From Maribacter aquivivus (GTDB taxonomy: Bacteria > Bacteroidota > Bacteroidia > Flavobacteriales > Flavobacteriaceae), in NCBI RefSeq assembly GCF_900142175.1, contig NZ_FQZX01000001.1, forward strand, positions 1,116,001 through 1,180,000: DNA of 64,000 bases. Reading direction: 5' to 3'. A model generated the notes under the pieces. That model saw only the letters and a program-made list of their open reading frames with translations, ran no database searches and was not told the DNA's origin. This document shows positions 47,523 to 56,010 of the stretch, piece after piece; the stretch's first letter is position 1; the number at the start of each line of letters is the position of its first letter. The translations under genes and the position numbers were made by a program.

Positions 47523-48497
47523 ATGCATACTATTACTGAATATAGAGAAGAGTTTATTGCGTATTTGGACTCAATGAAAATTACAAAGGAACCTAGAAAC
47601 CTTTATGAGCCCATTACCTATATTCTTGGTTTAGGCGGAAAGCGCTTAAGACCAGTTTTAGTATTAATGACCGCTGAGATTTTTAAAGGTGATTTTAAAA
47701 AAGCTTTAGATGCCGCAGTAGCTATTGAGGTTTTTCACAATTTTTCTTTAGTGCATGATGATATTATGGATGATGCCCCTGTTCGTAGAGGGCAAACCAC
47801 CGTTCATGAAAAATGGGATATAAATACTGGTATTCTATCTGGTGATGCAATGCTAATTATGGCGTATCAGCTTTTTGAAAACTATGAGCCTAATGTATTT
47901 AGAGATCTTGCTAAATTGTTTAGTAAAACAGCATTAGAAGTTTGCGAGGGTCAACAATACGATGTCGATTTTGAAACAAGAGACGATGTAATGTTGCCTG
48001 AATATTTAAAAATGATTGAGTACAAAACTGCTGTTCTTGTTGCTGCAGCTCTTAAAATGGGAGCTATTGTTGCGGGTGCTTCAGATACTGCACAAGAACA
48101 AATGTATAATTTTGGATTAAATCTTGGTATTGCCTTTCAATTGCAAGATGATTATTTAGATGTATTCGGTGATCCAGAAACGTTCGGAAAACAAGTAGGT
48201 GGCGATATTATTGAGAATAAGAAAACGTATTTATATCTAAAAGCATTGAATTCTGGTTCTGAAATAATGAAGCAAGAATTGGAGCATTTATACTCTATTC
48301 AGCCAAAAGAATCAGAATCTAAGGTTAAGGCCGTACGCTCAATTTTTAAAAAAACAGAAGCAGATAGGGCTACTAAAGTTGCTATTTCAGACTACACGGC
48401 AAAAGCATTTGAAGTATTGGATGAAATGGAGATAGAGCAGGAAAACAAAGATTTGTTAAAACAATTCGGCGAAAACCTTATGAATAGAACGGTTTAA
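47523..48497 (+). CDS. Polyprenyl (farnesyl/geranylgeranyl) diphosphate synthase
   Basis: The ATG at 47523 is preferred to the in-frame TTG at 47514; the product is 324 residues. The two Asp-rich motifs are DDIMD (residues 79-83) and DDYLD (209-213), and GGKRLRP is at 38-44. These enzymes condense isopentenyl diphosphate onto allylic substrates. Phe74, five residues before the first Asp motif, is the kind of bulky residue that limits chain length, so a C15-C20 product is plausible. It converges on crtY, overlapping it by 4 bases, which together with dxs supports a carotenoid role. Confidence 0.92.
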   Translation: MHTITEYREEFIAYLDSMKITKEPRNLYEPITYILGLGGKRLRPVLVLMTAEIFKGDFKKALDAAVAIEVFHNFSLVHDDIMDDAPVRRGQTTVHEKWDINTGILSGDAMLIMAYQLFENYEPNVFRDLAKLFSKTALEVCEGQQYDVDFETRDDVMLPEYLKMIEYKTAVLVAAALKMGAIVAGASDTAQEQMYNFGLNLGIAFQLQDDYLDVFGDPETFGKQVGGDIIENKKTYLYLKALNSGSEIMKQELEHLYSIQPKESESKVKAVRSIFKKTEADRATKVAISDYTAKAFEVLDEMEIEQENKDLLKQFGENLMNRTV

Positions 48498-49636
48498 AAT
48501 AGCCTTCTAAATAGCGCTTTTATAAATGGAGCTTTCGGGCAAGAATTTATATAAATGATATCTTCTTTTAAACTTGTTTTTTCATCAAGAAATTTAAATA
48601 CCATTTGTGGTTTTAAAGATTTAAAAATAGATTCGAAAATGGCATGTCCGTTGCCATTATTATGATGTAAAACATCTAAAAAGAGCATATCATAAAACCA
48701 GAATTTATTTTTTAATTTCATTTTCTGAAGTGGCTTCCCTTGTTTTATAAGTTCAATTAATTTAGGAATCTTATTTGTAGTACTCATTAAAGTATAGCCT
48801 GTGCTTGGTTTTGCCCATCCGCCTGCGGTACCTATATATCTAACTCTCCTAGTGTGGTGTTCTCTAAAATCATAAGCGGTCATTGGTATGCTACCTGCTT
48901 CCTTTTCAATAATCTCATAAGTTTTACATTGAAAACGGTCTACTATATACTCTTTTATAGCGGCTTCATATTCGGCTTTTGGTAATAATTGTTCTGAGAA
49001 CAATGTGTATTCAATTAACGCGGTGTTATTTGAATAAGGTAGTACATACATGAAACGAGTATTTCCTTTTTGTGGGATGGAAAAATCCATGTAAGTAACT
49101 TCATTGGCATTGAAAATGGGCTTTTCGGTTTTAATCACCCAGCCCACAAAATGTTGCTGCAATACCGGATATTTTTTTTGCCCCGTTGCCATTTTATAGT
49201 CAAAAAGACTATTGAATATGAACTTGCCAGAATACGTGTTATTCGTAGTTTTTACGGTAACCTCAGTGGCTGACTCATTTAAGTAAACCATACTTTCTTG
49301 AACAAAAGTGATATGAGATGATTCTTTTATACGACCTAAGTAATATTTGTAAAAATCAATACTCCTAATCATTTTATAGGAATACGGATTAATATCTGTT
49401 CTTTTAAGTACATCTTCTCCTTGAAAGTGAATAGAACTCCATCTTTTATGGATAATAGCTTCAAACTGACCATCGCCTTCTTCCCAAAAACACCATGTTC
49501 TATCATTACTATTTTTTGGGTCTTTGTCAAGAAGTAATATCCTCTTATCATCAAAAAACGAATCATTAAGCATGGCATCAGCCAGTAATAAACCAGATGC
49601 GCCTGCACCAATAATGATATAATCGTATTCGTTCAT
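48494..49636 (-). CDS. crtY: Lycopene beta-cyclase, CrtY type
   Basis: This 380-residue flavoprotein starts with the dinucleotide-binding motif IIIGAGASGLLLADAML (residues 7-23). It has DRTWCFWEE, typical of CrtY, plus GTAGGWAKPSTGYTL (cyclase region) and YDMLFLDVLHH near the C-terminus. It cyclises lycopene ends to beta-ionone rings on the way to beta-carotene and zeaxanthin, the usual flavobacterial pigments. Other carotenoid genes (crtB, crtI, crtZ) are not in this window. The stop codon overlaps that of the prenyl synthase. Confidence 0.93.
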   Translation of the reverse strand: MNEYDYIIIGAGASGLLLADAMLNDSFFDDKRILLLDKDPKNSNDRTWCFWEEGDGQFEAIIHKRWSSIHFQGEDVLKRTDINPYSYKMIRSIDFYKYYLGRIKESSHITFVQESMVYLNESATEVTVKTTNNTYSGKFIFNSLFDYKMATGQKKYPVLQQHFVGWVIKTEKPIFNANEVTYMDFSIPQKGNTRFMYVLPYSNNTALIEYTLFSEQLLPKAEYEAAIKEYIVDRFQCKTYEIIEKEAGSIPMTAYDFREHHTRRVRYIGTAGGWAKPSTGYTLMSTTNKIPKLIELIKQGKPLQKMKLKNKFWFYDMLFLDVLHHNNGNGHAIFESIFKSLKPQMVFKFLDEKTSLKEDIIYINSCPKAPFIKALFRRLF

Positions 49637-49711
49637 GAATTTTTAAAACTTTGCTCAGGGTATTAAATACTGAGAATCCCAAAAATACGAAATAGCAGTT
49701 GGCTTTTGTGC

Positions 49712-51994
49712 TTAATTCAATGTGTAACGTAATCCGAAAAATGTACGTATGCCTTGGTTGGGTCCGTATACGTAGGAAGGGTCAAAAGTTAACCCATTTG
49801 GGTTATTTGGTGTAGCCACAGCGTTGCCATTAGTATCAAAAGTAACTTCTTTGTCAAATGGGTCATTTGCACGTGCTATTATAAATGGATTTCCTCTATT
49901 AGGAGTCCAATCTAATAAGTTTTTAACTCCGCCATAAAATTCAAAATTCTTTAAACCATCATACGTAAATTGAATGTTTTGAATACTCCATACTGGTGAA
50001 AAATCACTTCTAGGATCGCTTTCGCCTAAGGTTGGTAAACGCATTGGTCCATATAAATTACCGGTGTAGTCAATGTTTAGGTTCCAGGTACGTATATCAT
50101 AGCCAACACTCCAGTTTGCAGAATAACTTTCTGTAAGAATTTGTCTTTCTTTTACACCGTCTTCTGTATTACTTACATTTTGTATGGTACCACCTAGCAT
50201 GAATTTTAAACCGTTGTAAAATGAAACATCTACATTGGCGCTCACTCCTTTTGAAATAGAGGTGCCGTTTAAATTATCATATATAATCTGATTTGGGTTT
50301 GTATCGTAATCAGGGATAATCACATTCTGAAAATTGGTATAAAATACAGAGGCGTCTAGACTAACAAAAGTGCCATTATCACCATAAATTTTCTTCAAGT
50401 AATTTAGGTTTACATTAAATGAACGCTCTGGTTTTAATTCTTCGGCAATAATAACATCTCGTGAGCCCGTTAATGCAGCATGATCTTCTGTAAATAGATT
50501 TACAACCCTAAAACCTGTGCCAGCGTTTAATCTAATAATATCATTGTCAGTGAATTTAAAACGATACGCACCTCGCGGAGTAAAAATGTTACCGTGGCGG
50601 TCATCATAATCATAACGACCACCTAACAGTAAAGAATGCTTTTTGTTGAATGCTATTTCATCTTGTACAAAAATACTCGGTATTAAAACTTCGTCTGGCT
50701 GGTTAGCATTACCATTGGCATTTAAGGTAGCTGGTGTGTTGTCATCATAGTAATTATAACGTAATGCCGTACCTGTTAAAAGGCTATGTTTACCTATAGT
50801 TTTATCCCAAGTTAATTGTGTAAAACCTATGCGTTGATCGGCTAGGTAAGGTACATTGCCGTAAACAGAATTTTGTTTGTGATCGTTATATGAAAATGAA
50901 AGCATTAGTTGCTCTTCTACCGGTAATTGATATTTACCTAAAACTTCCCATCTACGGGTGTAAATACTTTCTCCATAAATTTCATCTCCACCTCTAAATT
51001 CAGGACTCCATTGCATTTCGCCACCCCATCTATCTTCGTAAAAAAAGCGTCCGGCTAGTGAAAGAATTCGTGAGTTTTTTCTAACGAAATTCCATTTTTG
51101 AAAAACTGAAATTCGGTCTTGTAACGTTAAATCGGTAAAATTATCTCCGTTATTATCTATAGGGTTATCAAACTTGAAATAGTTTACTCCTAAGAGTACA
51201 TTGGTCTTTTTGCCAATATTAAATTTAGTACCTACATCAAGGTTAAATTCTCCCCATGAGGTGACAAAACTATCCGCGAAAAAATCTGGTGCAGATAGGT
51301 TATTTTTTGTGATGATATTTATGAGTCCGCCAACAGCTTCACTTCCGTAAAGTGTAGAAGCGGGACCTTTTACAACTTCAATTTGTTCAATTAACGAGTT
51401 TGGAATCCCAGATAGCCCATATACGGTTCCTAGACCGCTAACAATTGGCATACCGTCAATAAGAACCAAGGTGTACGGACCTTCTAAGCCATTAATATGA
51501 ATATCACCTGTATTACATACATTACAATTTATTTGTGGTCTAACACCGTTTACATTTTGCAAAGCTTCAAAAATACTTGCCGTGGGGTTTTTCTTGAAAA
51601 AAGTAGGTTTGTATACTTCTACGGGCACCGGACTCTCTAATCTGCTAACAGGCTTTAATGTTCCTGTAACAACCATTTCATCTAAAGATTCCGTAGAAGG
51701 TGATAAGCTGATATTAACAATTTGATTTTCGCCTTCGACAATTGTAATTGTTTGGTAAAATCTCTCAAAGCCAATGGTAGAAGCTATTAGTGTGTATTTT
51801 CCGGAGGGAATATTCTTTAAAGTGTATTGCCCATTTTCATTTGAAGCAGTACCTACTTCGGTTCCCTTTAAATAAATATTTACATAGGCTTCTGAACCGT
51901 CTTTTGATGAAACAGTGCCAGATATAGTAGAATTTTGCGCACTTATGATACCGAAAGATAAAATAGAGCAGGCAAAAAATATTATTTTAATCAT
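49712..51994 (-). CDS. TonB-dependent receptor, probable metal or metallophore uptake
   Basis: The 760-residue outer-membrane protein has a signal peptide (cleavage near ISAQ), a CarboxypepD_reg domain (about 22-100), a plug domain (about 105-230) and a beta-barrel with final strand YTLN. The plug holds a CxxC pair, C157 and C160 (NCNVCNTGDI), a feature I recall in receptors for haem or metals. It is divergent from a DtxR-family metal regulator whose putative operator covers the receptor's -7 box, so iron, manganese or zinc is the likely cargo. Confidence 0.87.
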   Translation of the reverse strand: MIKIIFFACSILSFGIISAQNSTISGTVSSKDGSEAYVNIYLKGTEVGTASNENGQYTLKNIPSGKYTLIASTIGFERFYQTITIVEGENQIVNISLSPSTESLDEMVVTGTLKPVSRLESPVPVEVYKPTFFKKNPTASIFEALQNVNGVRPQINCNVCNTGDIHINGLEGPYTLVLIDGMPIVSGLGTVYGLSGIPNSLIEQIEVVKGPASTLYGSEAVGGLINIITKNNLSAPDFFADSFVTSWGEFNLDVGTKFNIGKKTNVLLGVNYFKFDNPIDNNGDNFTDLTLQDRISVFQKWNFVRKNSRILSLAGRFFYEDRWGGEMQWSPEFRGGDEIYGESIYTRRWEVLGKYQLPVEEQLMLSFSYNDHKQNSVYGNVPYLADQRIGFTQLTWDKTIGKHSLLTGTALRYNYYDDNTPATLNANGNANQPDEVLIPSIFVQDEIAFNKKHSLLLGGRYDYDDRHGNIFTPRGAYRFKFTDNDIIRLNAGTGFRVVNLFTEDHAALTGSRDVIIAEELKPERSFNVNLNYLKKIYGDNGTFVSLDASVFYTNFQNVIIPDYDTNPNQIIYDNLNGTSISKGVSANVDVSFYNGLKFMLGGTIQNVSNTEDGVKERQILTESYSANWSVGYDIRTWNLNIDYTGNLYGPMRLPTLGESDPRSDFSPVWSIQNIQFTYDGLKNFEFYGGVKNLLDWTPNRGNPFIIARANDPFDKEVTFDTNGNAVATPNNPNGLTFDPSYVYGPNQGIRTFFGLRYTLN

Positions 51995-52004
51995 CTAAAT
52001 TAAA

Positions 52005-52022
52005 TTTTAGACAAAACTAAAA
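52005..52022. promoter_or_regulatory. Candidate DtxR-family operator over the receptor -7 box
   Basis: Perfect arms TTTTAG and CTAAAA flank a 6-base spacer. The minus-strand -7 element TAGTTTTG of the receptor gene (52012-52019) lies inside it. Size and location suit repression by the metal-loaded regulator encoded next to it. Confidence 0.6.
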
Positions 52023-52024
52023 AA

Positions 52025-52053
52025 TTGTTTTTACGTATAAAAATGTATTTTTG
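52025..52053 (+). promoter_or_regulatory. dtxR-family gene promoter with internal palindrome
   Basis: TTG (52025-52027) and TATTTTTG (52046-52053) are 18 bases apart, a full match to the flavobacterial promoter pattern. The spacer contains a second palindrome, TTTTTA-CGTA-TAAAAA (52028-52043), which may allow autoregulation. Confidence 0.65.
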
Positions 52054-52071
52054 TGTTTATATTGTTTTAAC

Positions 52072-52734
52072 ATGACATTATCTGAAGAAGATTACATAAA
52101 AGCTATTTATCATTTAAGTGAGTTCAATAGTAAGTCTGTTGCTACCAATGCAATAGCCGAGCAGATGAAAACGAAGCCGTCATCAGTTACTGACATGATT
52201 AAAAAGCTGGCTGAAAAGTCTTTGGTGAATTATAAAAAGTACCAAGGGGTATCACTTTCTGAGAAAGGAAGGCTTGTAGCACTCTCTATAATTCGAAAAC
52301 ATCGTTTATGGGAAGTGTTTTTGGTAGACAAATTAAATTTTTCTTGGGATGAGGTACACGTAGTTGCCGAACAATTAGAACATATAAAGAGCGATGCTTT
52401 AATAGATAAATTAGATGCCCATTTAGGTTTTCCAAAAGTGGATCCGCACGGAGACCCAATACCTAATAAAGACGGAGTTTTTACCAAATCTGTAAAGAAA
52501 TTAATAAGCGAATTACCTGTTGGTAGTCAAGGGGTGTGTGTTGGAGTCAATGATTCTTCGGCGGCTTTTTTAAAGTTTTTGGATAAGAATAAAATTGCCT
52601 TGGGCGATACTTTTAAAATATTGGAAATTGAGGAGTTTGATGGTTCCGTTACTATTTCTACACGGTCAGGCTCTATCAGGATATCCAAACAAATAGCAAC
52701 GAATTTATTTTTAGAGATAGTAGATGAAGAGTAG
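52072..52734 (+). CDS. DtxR/MntR-family metal-dependent transcriptional regulator
   Basis: The ATG at 52072 is used; an in-frame TTG at 52051 falls inside the promoter -7 box and can be excluded. The 220-residue protein has an N-terminal winged helix (MTLSEEDYIKAIYHLSEF, AEQMKTKPSSVTDMIKKL), a metal-binding dimerisation domain (EHIKSDALIDKLDAHLGFP) and a C-terminal FeoA/SH3-like domain (about 148-218). It should repress metal-uptake genes when iron or manganese is sufficient. A ZIP transporter follows after 26 bases, and the TonB receptor is divergent. Confidence 0.92.
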   Translation: MTLSEEDYIKAIYHLSEFNSKSVATNAIAEQMKTKPSSVTDMIKKLAEKSLVNYKKYQGVSLSEKGRLVALSIIRKHRLWEVFLVDKLNFSWDEVHVVAEQLEHIKSDALIDKLDAHLGFPKVDPHGDPIPNKDGVFTKSVKKLISELPVGSQGVCVGVNDSSAAFLKFLDKNKIALGDTFKILEIEEFDGSVTISTRSGSIRISKQIATNLFLEIVDEE

Positions 52735-52760
52735 TATTTAACTGATTAATTTTTGAAATT

Positions 52761-53582
52761 ATGGATGAAATTATAGCGTATTTTGAATCGATAGACCCAG
52801 TGTTGGCTGCGTTTTATGCGACATTATTTACTTGGGGACTAACTGCGGCCGGTGCTGCATTGGTTTTTCTATTTAAAACTATGAATCGTGCTGTTTTAGA
52901 TGGTATGTTAGGTTTTACTGGTGGCGTTATGGTTGCGGCAAGTTTTTGGAGCTTATTGGCGCCTGGTATAGAAATGAGTCCTGGTGAAGGATTCGTAAAA
53001 GTGATACCTGCAGCAATTGGTTTCTTTCTAGGAGCTATGTTCATTTTTGGATTGGATAAAATTTTACCTCATTTACATATCAATTTTAAGGAAAGTGAAG
53101 CAGAAGGGGTGAAGACGCCTTGGCACAGAACTACTTTGTTAACCTTGGCAATAACACTGCATAATATACCAGAAGGTTTAGCTGTAGGGGTTCTTTTTGG
53201 TGGTGTAGCTGCTGGGTTTGAAGGCGCTTCTATTGGTGGTGCCGTTGCGTTGGCACTTGGTATAGGTTTGCAAAATTTCCCAGAAGGTTTTGCTGTTGCT
53301 ATGCCATTGCGTAGACATGGTTTAAGTAGAACCAAGAGTTTTATGTTTGGTCAGGCATCTGCAATTGTAGAACCAATTGCTGCTGTATTAGGTGCATGGG
53401 CAGTCATGACTTTTCAACCTATTTTACCTTATGCGCTTTCATTTGCTGCTGGTGCAATGATCTTTGTTGTGGTGGAAGAAGTGATACCAGAAACGCAGCA
53501 AGATAAATACACCGATATTGCCACAATGGGCTTCATTGGCGGATTCATAATTATGATGACATTAGATGTTGGTTTAGGGTAA
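52761..53582 (+). CDS. ZIP-family metal transporter
   Basis: This 273-residue membrane protein has about 8 helices and the ZIP signatures HNIPEG (residues 134-139, TM4) and QNFPEG (171-176, TM5), plus EEVIPE near TM7. ZIP/ZupT carriers bring divalent metals such as zinc, iron or manganese into the cytoplasm. The gene follows the DtxR-family regulator in the same orientation after 26 bases, so it is probably in the same transcript and metal-controlled. Confidence 0.92.
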   Translation: MDEIIAYFESIDPVLAAFYATLFTWGLTAAGAALVFLFKTMNRAVLDGMLGFTGGVMVAASFWSLLAPGIEMSPGEGFVKVIPAAIGFFLGAMFIFGLDKILPHLHINFKESEAEGVKTPWHRTTLLTLAITLHNIPEGLAVGVLFGGVAAGFEGASIGGAVALALGIGLQNFPEGFAVAMPLRRHGLSRTKSFMFGQASAIVEPIAAVLGAWAVMTFQPILPYALSFAAGAMIFVVVEEVIPETQQDKYTDIATMGFIGGFIIMMTLDVGLG

Positions 53583-53669
53583 GATCAAAGTGTTTTTGTG
53601 ATGTAATAATTTAATGCCAATTTTAGCGTTTAAGGCAATAGTATTGTTAACTTGATACTTTAAAATTTT

Positions 53670-54110
53670 ATGCATTCTTCTAAGAAAAATTGGATCTGGA
53701 CAATTACGTTGATCGTAACGATTATTTGTTGTGCAGCCGTTTTAATACTTCATGTTAAAAACTGGGTAACTAGTGATGCTAATACACTTGGTCTACGCTC
53801 GGGTTTTTATAATATTGAAATTCCTTTAAATGAATTAGATAGTGTGGTGTTCGTAGAAAGAATTCCACCAATGCAGCGTTTACATGGTTTTTCTGCATTA
53901 GAGAAGGAGAAGGGGATCTTTAGGGAGTTTAAAGATTCTTTGACTGATAAAAAGGTGCATGTGTTTGTAGATAATATTAATCAGAATAAAGTAAAGTTGG
54001 TTTATAAAGATTCGAGTTATGTATACTTTAACCTAAAAGATTCCGTTGAAACTGTTCAATTATTTCAGAAACTTAGTTCTAATACAGGAGCTTTAAGTGA
54101 ACCCAATTAG
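53670..54110 (+). CDS. Single-pass membrane protein, unknown
   Basis: This 146-residue protein has one N-terminal transmembrane helix (about residues 8-28) and an extracytoplasmic beta-rich domain (LRSGFYNIEIPLNELDSVVF, then VHVFVDNINQNKVKLVYKDSS) that resembles a bacterial PH-like fold. I do not recognise a specific family. It is followed by a DUF2141 gene after 68 bases. Confidence 0.6.
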   Translation: MHSSKKNWIWTITLIVTIICCAAVLILHVKNWVTSDANTLGLRSGFYNIEIPLNELDSVVFVERIPPMQRLHGFSALEKEKGIFREFKDSLTDKKVHVFVDNINQNKVKLVYKDSSYVYFNLKDSVETVQLFQKLSSNTGALSEPN

Positions 54111-54178
54111 AACAGCGAAAATTAAGATTTATAACATCGTTGAAATATTAAAACCTTTTTTGATTTTAAATAGCACCC

Positions 54179-54601
54179 ATGATTAAAAAGAATCTATTCG
54201 TATTATTGATTATATCATTAATGTCTACCGGTCTTTTCGCACAACATAATCTTAGTTTAAATATTGACGGAGTTGCCTCTGAAAAAGGAAATATTTGTTT
54301 TGCTGTTTATAATGATGAAGGTTCTTTTTTAAAATTCGATAAAGTCTACAAATCTGGATCGGAGAAAGCTGTGAAAGGCAAAACAGCTTTTTATATCACA
54401 GATTTACCCGAAGGTGATTATGCAATTGCCATTTTTCATGATGCAAATGGAAATAAAAATTTAGACACTAACATGCTAGGTATTCCTAAAGAGCAAATTG
54501 CTTTTTCTAAAGGGAAAATGAAAATGTTCGGTCCCCCAAAATATAAAGAATGCGTGTTTACCGTGAATTCTAATATGGAGATGAATATTAGATTAAATTA
54601 A
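54179..54601 (+). CDS. DUF2141 secreted protein
   Basis: The 140-residue protein has a signal peptide (cleavage near LFAQ) and the DUF2141 beta-sandwich, with ICFAVYNDEGSFL, DLPEGDYAIAIFHDANGNKN and LDTNMLGIPKE. The DANGNKNLD segment looks like a Ca-binding loop. Function is unknown; the family is periplasmic and common in Bacteroidetes. Confidence 0.82.
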   Translation: MIKKNLFVLLIISLMSTGLFAQHNLSLNIDGVASEKGNICFAVYNDEGSFLKFDKVYKSGSEKAVKGKTAFYITDLPEGDYAIAIFHDANGNKNLDTNMLGIPKEQIAFSKGKMKMFGPPKYKECVFTVNSNMEMNIRLN

Positions 54602-54960
54602 AGCTATTTCTCTGGTAAAAGTGAAGTTGATTTTTAGTGGTGGCTAGTTAATTACCCTTGAACCAGAAAAAGTAAATTTATATATAGTGTTTAAGGTTTT
54701 AAGAAACACTATAACAATTGTAAATCTCTAGAATTGAGTAGGCATTCTATTTGGGTTTAGTCTCAATTTTTATTTGACTTTTATTGCTTTTGAACGATTT
54801 TAACAGGGGTCAATGGCACGTTTTAAAAGAGTGCATATTTTGTAAGTGGTTGATATTTAACTTTTTTACAGGAAAATAAATTGCCTTAATCATTTATCTT
54901 TGTAAATTAAATCAACCAGCCAACACTTCAATTTTATTTCTAATTTTAAGTGGAAAAAAG
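54602..54960 (+). promoter_or_regulatory. Intergenic region before the GH114-type lipoprotein
   Basis: A 359-base AT-rich stretch with no gene. TATCTTTG at 54895-54902 matches TAnnTTTG and lies 58 bases before the next start codon; the nearest TTG is 11 bases upstream, too close for a standard spacing. No terminator for the DUF2141 gene was recognised. Confidence 0.4.
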
Positions 54961-56010
54961 ATGCAAATGCAATTTTTAAAATATAGCCTAATAGTTATTT
55001 TTTGCTTGTTAGGTTGCGGGGACAAGGAAGAATTGCCAAATACATTAATGGATTTTGAACCTATTGAGAATGACGAGGTTGATTCTATGGATACTGAAGA
55101 GGTGGATTCTATTGATAGCATAGATTATCGCGATGAAATGCGGTCATTTGTCATTAAAATGAGTGATTATGCTAAGTCTGCAATACCTGGTTTTGTGGTT
55201 ATACCTCAGAATGGTATTGAGCTGATTACTGAGAAAAACAATCCCAATGGCGAAATTTTCAAGGATTATCTACAAGCTACCGATGCAAATGGACAGGAAA
55301 ATCTTTTTTACGGTTATAATGGTGATGATATTGAGACCAATACAGAAGTAACCAATTATTTGGTCGACTATTTAAAAGTAGCCCAAGCTAATGGCAATCA
55401 AATTTTTACTATTGATTATTGTAGTTCAAACGATAACATTGAGAATTCGATTGATAAAAACCAAAATTTAAACTTCATTTCATTTGCAGCAACAGATAGA
55501 AACCTAAGGGTTATTCCAGAATTATCAGAGAAACAATTACAATCAACAAAAGATATAAATGTACTAGAGGATGCCCATAATTTTCTTTTTTTGGTCAATT
55601 ACAGTAATTATGAAACCAAAGAAAATTTAATCAATGAAGTAGAGCTGACGGATTATGATATAATATTCATGGATATGTTTTTTAATGATGGTACCACATT
55701 CGACAGATCTATGATAGAAAGGCTAAAGTTAAGGACTAATGGAACCAAAAGAATGGTCATTTGTTATATGTCTATAGGGGAGGCAGAAAATTATAGATAT
55801 TATTGGGATGCATCTTGGGAAACTAAAACACCTGTTTGGTTGGACGAAGAAAACCCTAATTGGCCCGGTAACTACAAGGTAAAATACTGGAATCCGGAAT
55901 GGCAAAGGATTATTTATGGTACTGAAGAATCCTATTTGGATAACATTATACGTTTAAATTTTAACGGTATCTATTTAGATATTGTTGACGCGTTCGAATA
56001 TTATGAGTAG
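54961..56010 (+). CDS. GH114/TM1410-type (polygalactosaminidase-like) lipoprotein, apparently circularly permuted
   Basis: The 349-residue lipoprotein (LLGC, Cys19) has an acidic linker with repeated VDSM/VDSI (about 40-53) and then one TIM-barrel domain of the endo-alpha-1,4-polygalactosaminidase/TM1410 family. Motifs occur in the order IPQNG (81-85), LFYGYN (115-120), IDYC (151-154), FISFAATDR (172-180), DIIFMD (233-238), YMSIGEAE (269-276) and YLDIVDA (338-344), with the stop 5 residues later. The related protein at 59961 starts its series at the LVILEP strand, so the cyclic order is kept but the termini differ. It probably cleaves a galactosamine-containing polymer at the cell surface. 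Confidence 0.8.
   Translation: MQMQFLKYSLIVIFCLLGCGDKEELPNTLMDFEPIENDEVDSMDTEEVDSIDSIDYRDEMRSFVIKMSDYAKSAIPGFVVIPQNGIELITEKNNPNGEIFKDYLQATDANGQENLFYGYNGDDIETNTEVTNYLVDYLKVAQANGNQIFTIDYCSSNDNIENSIDKNQNLNFISFAATDRNLRVIPELSEKQLQSTKDINVLEDAHNFLFLVNYSNYETKENLINEVELTDYDIIFMDMFFNDGTTFDRSMIERLKLRTNGTKRMVICYMSIGEAENYRYYWDASWETKTPVWLDEENPNWPGNYKVKYWNPEWQRIIYGTEESYLDNIIRLNFNGIYLDIVDAFEYYE

Noticed and set aside
52051..52071. Upstream TTG start for the DtxR-family gene
   Set aside because: The TTG is part of the TATTTTTG promoter element, so it cannot be in the transcript as a start codon if that promoter is used.
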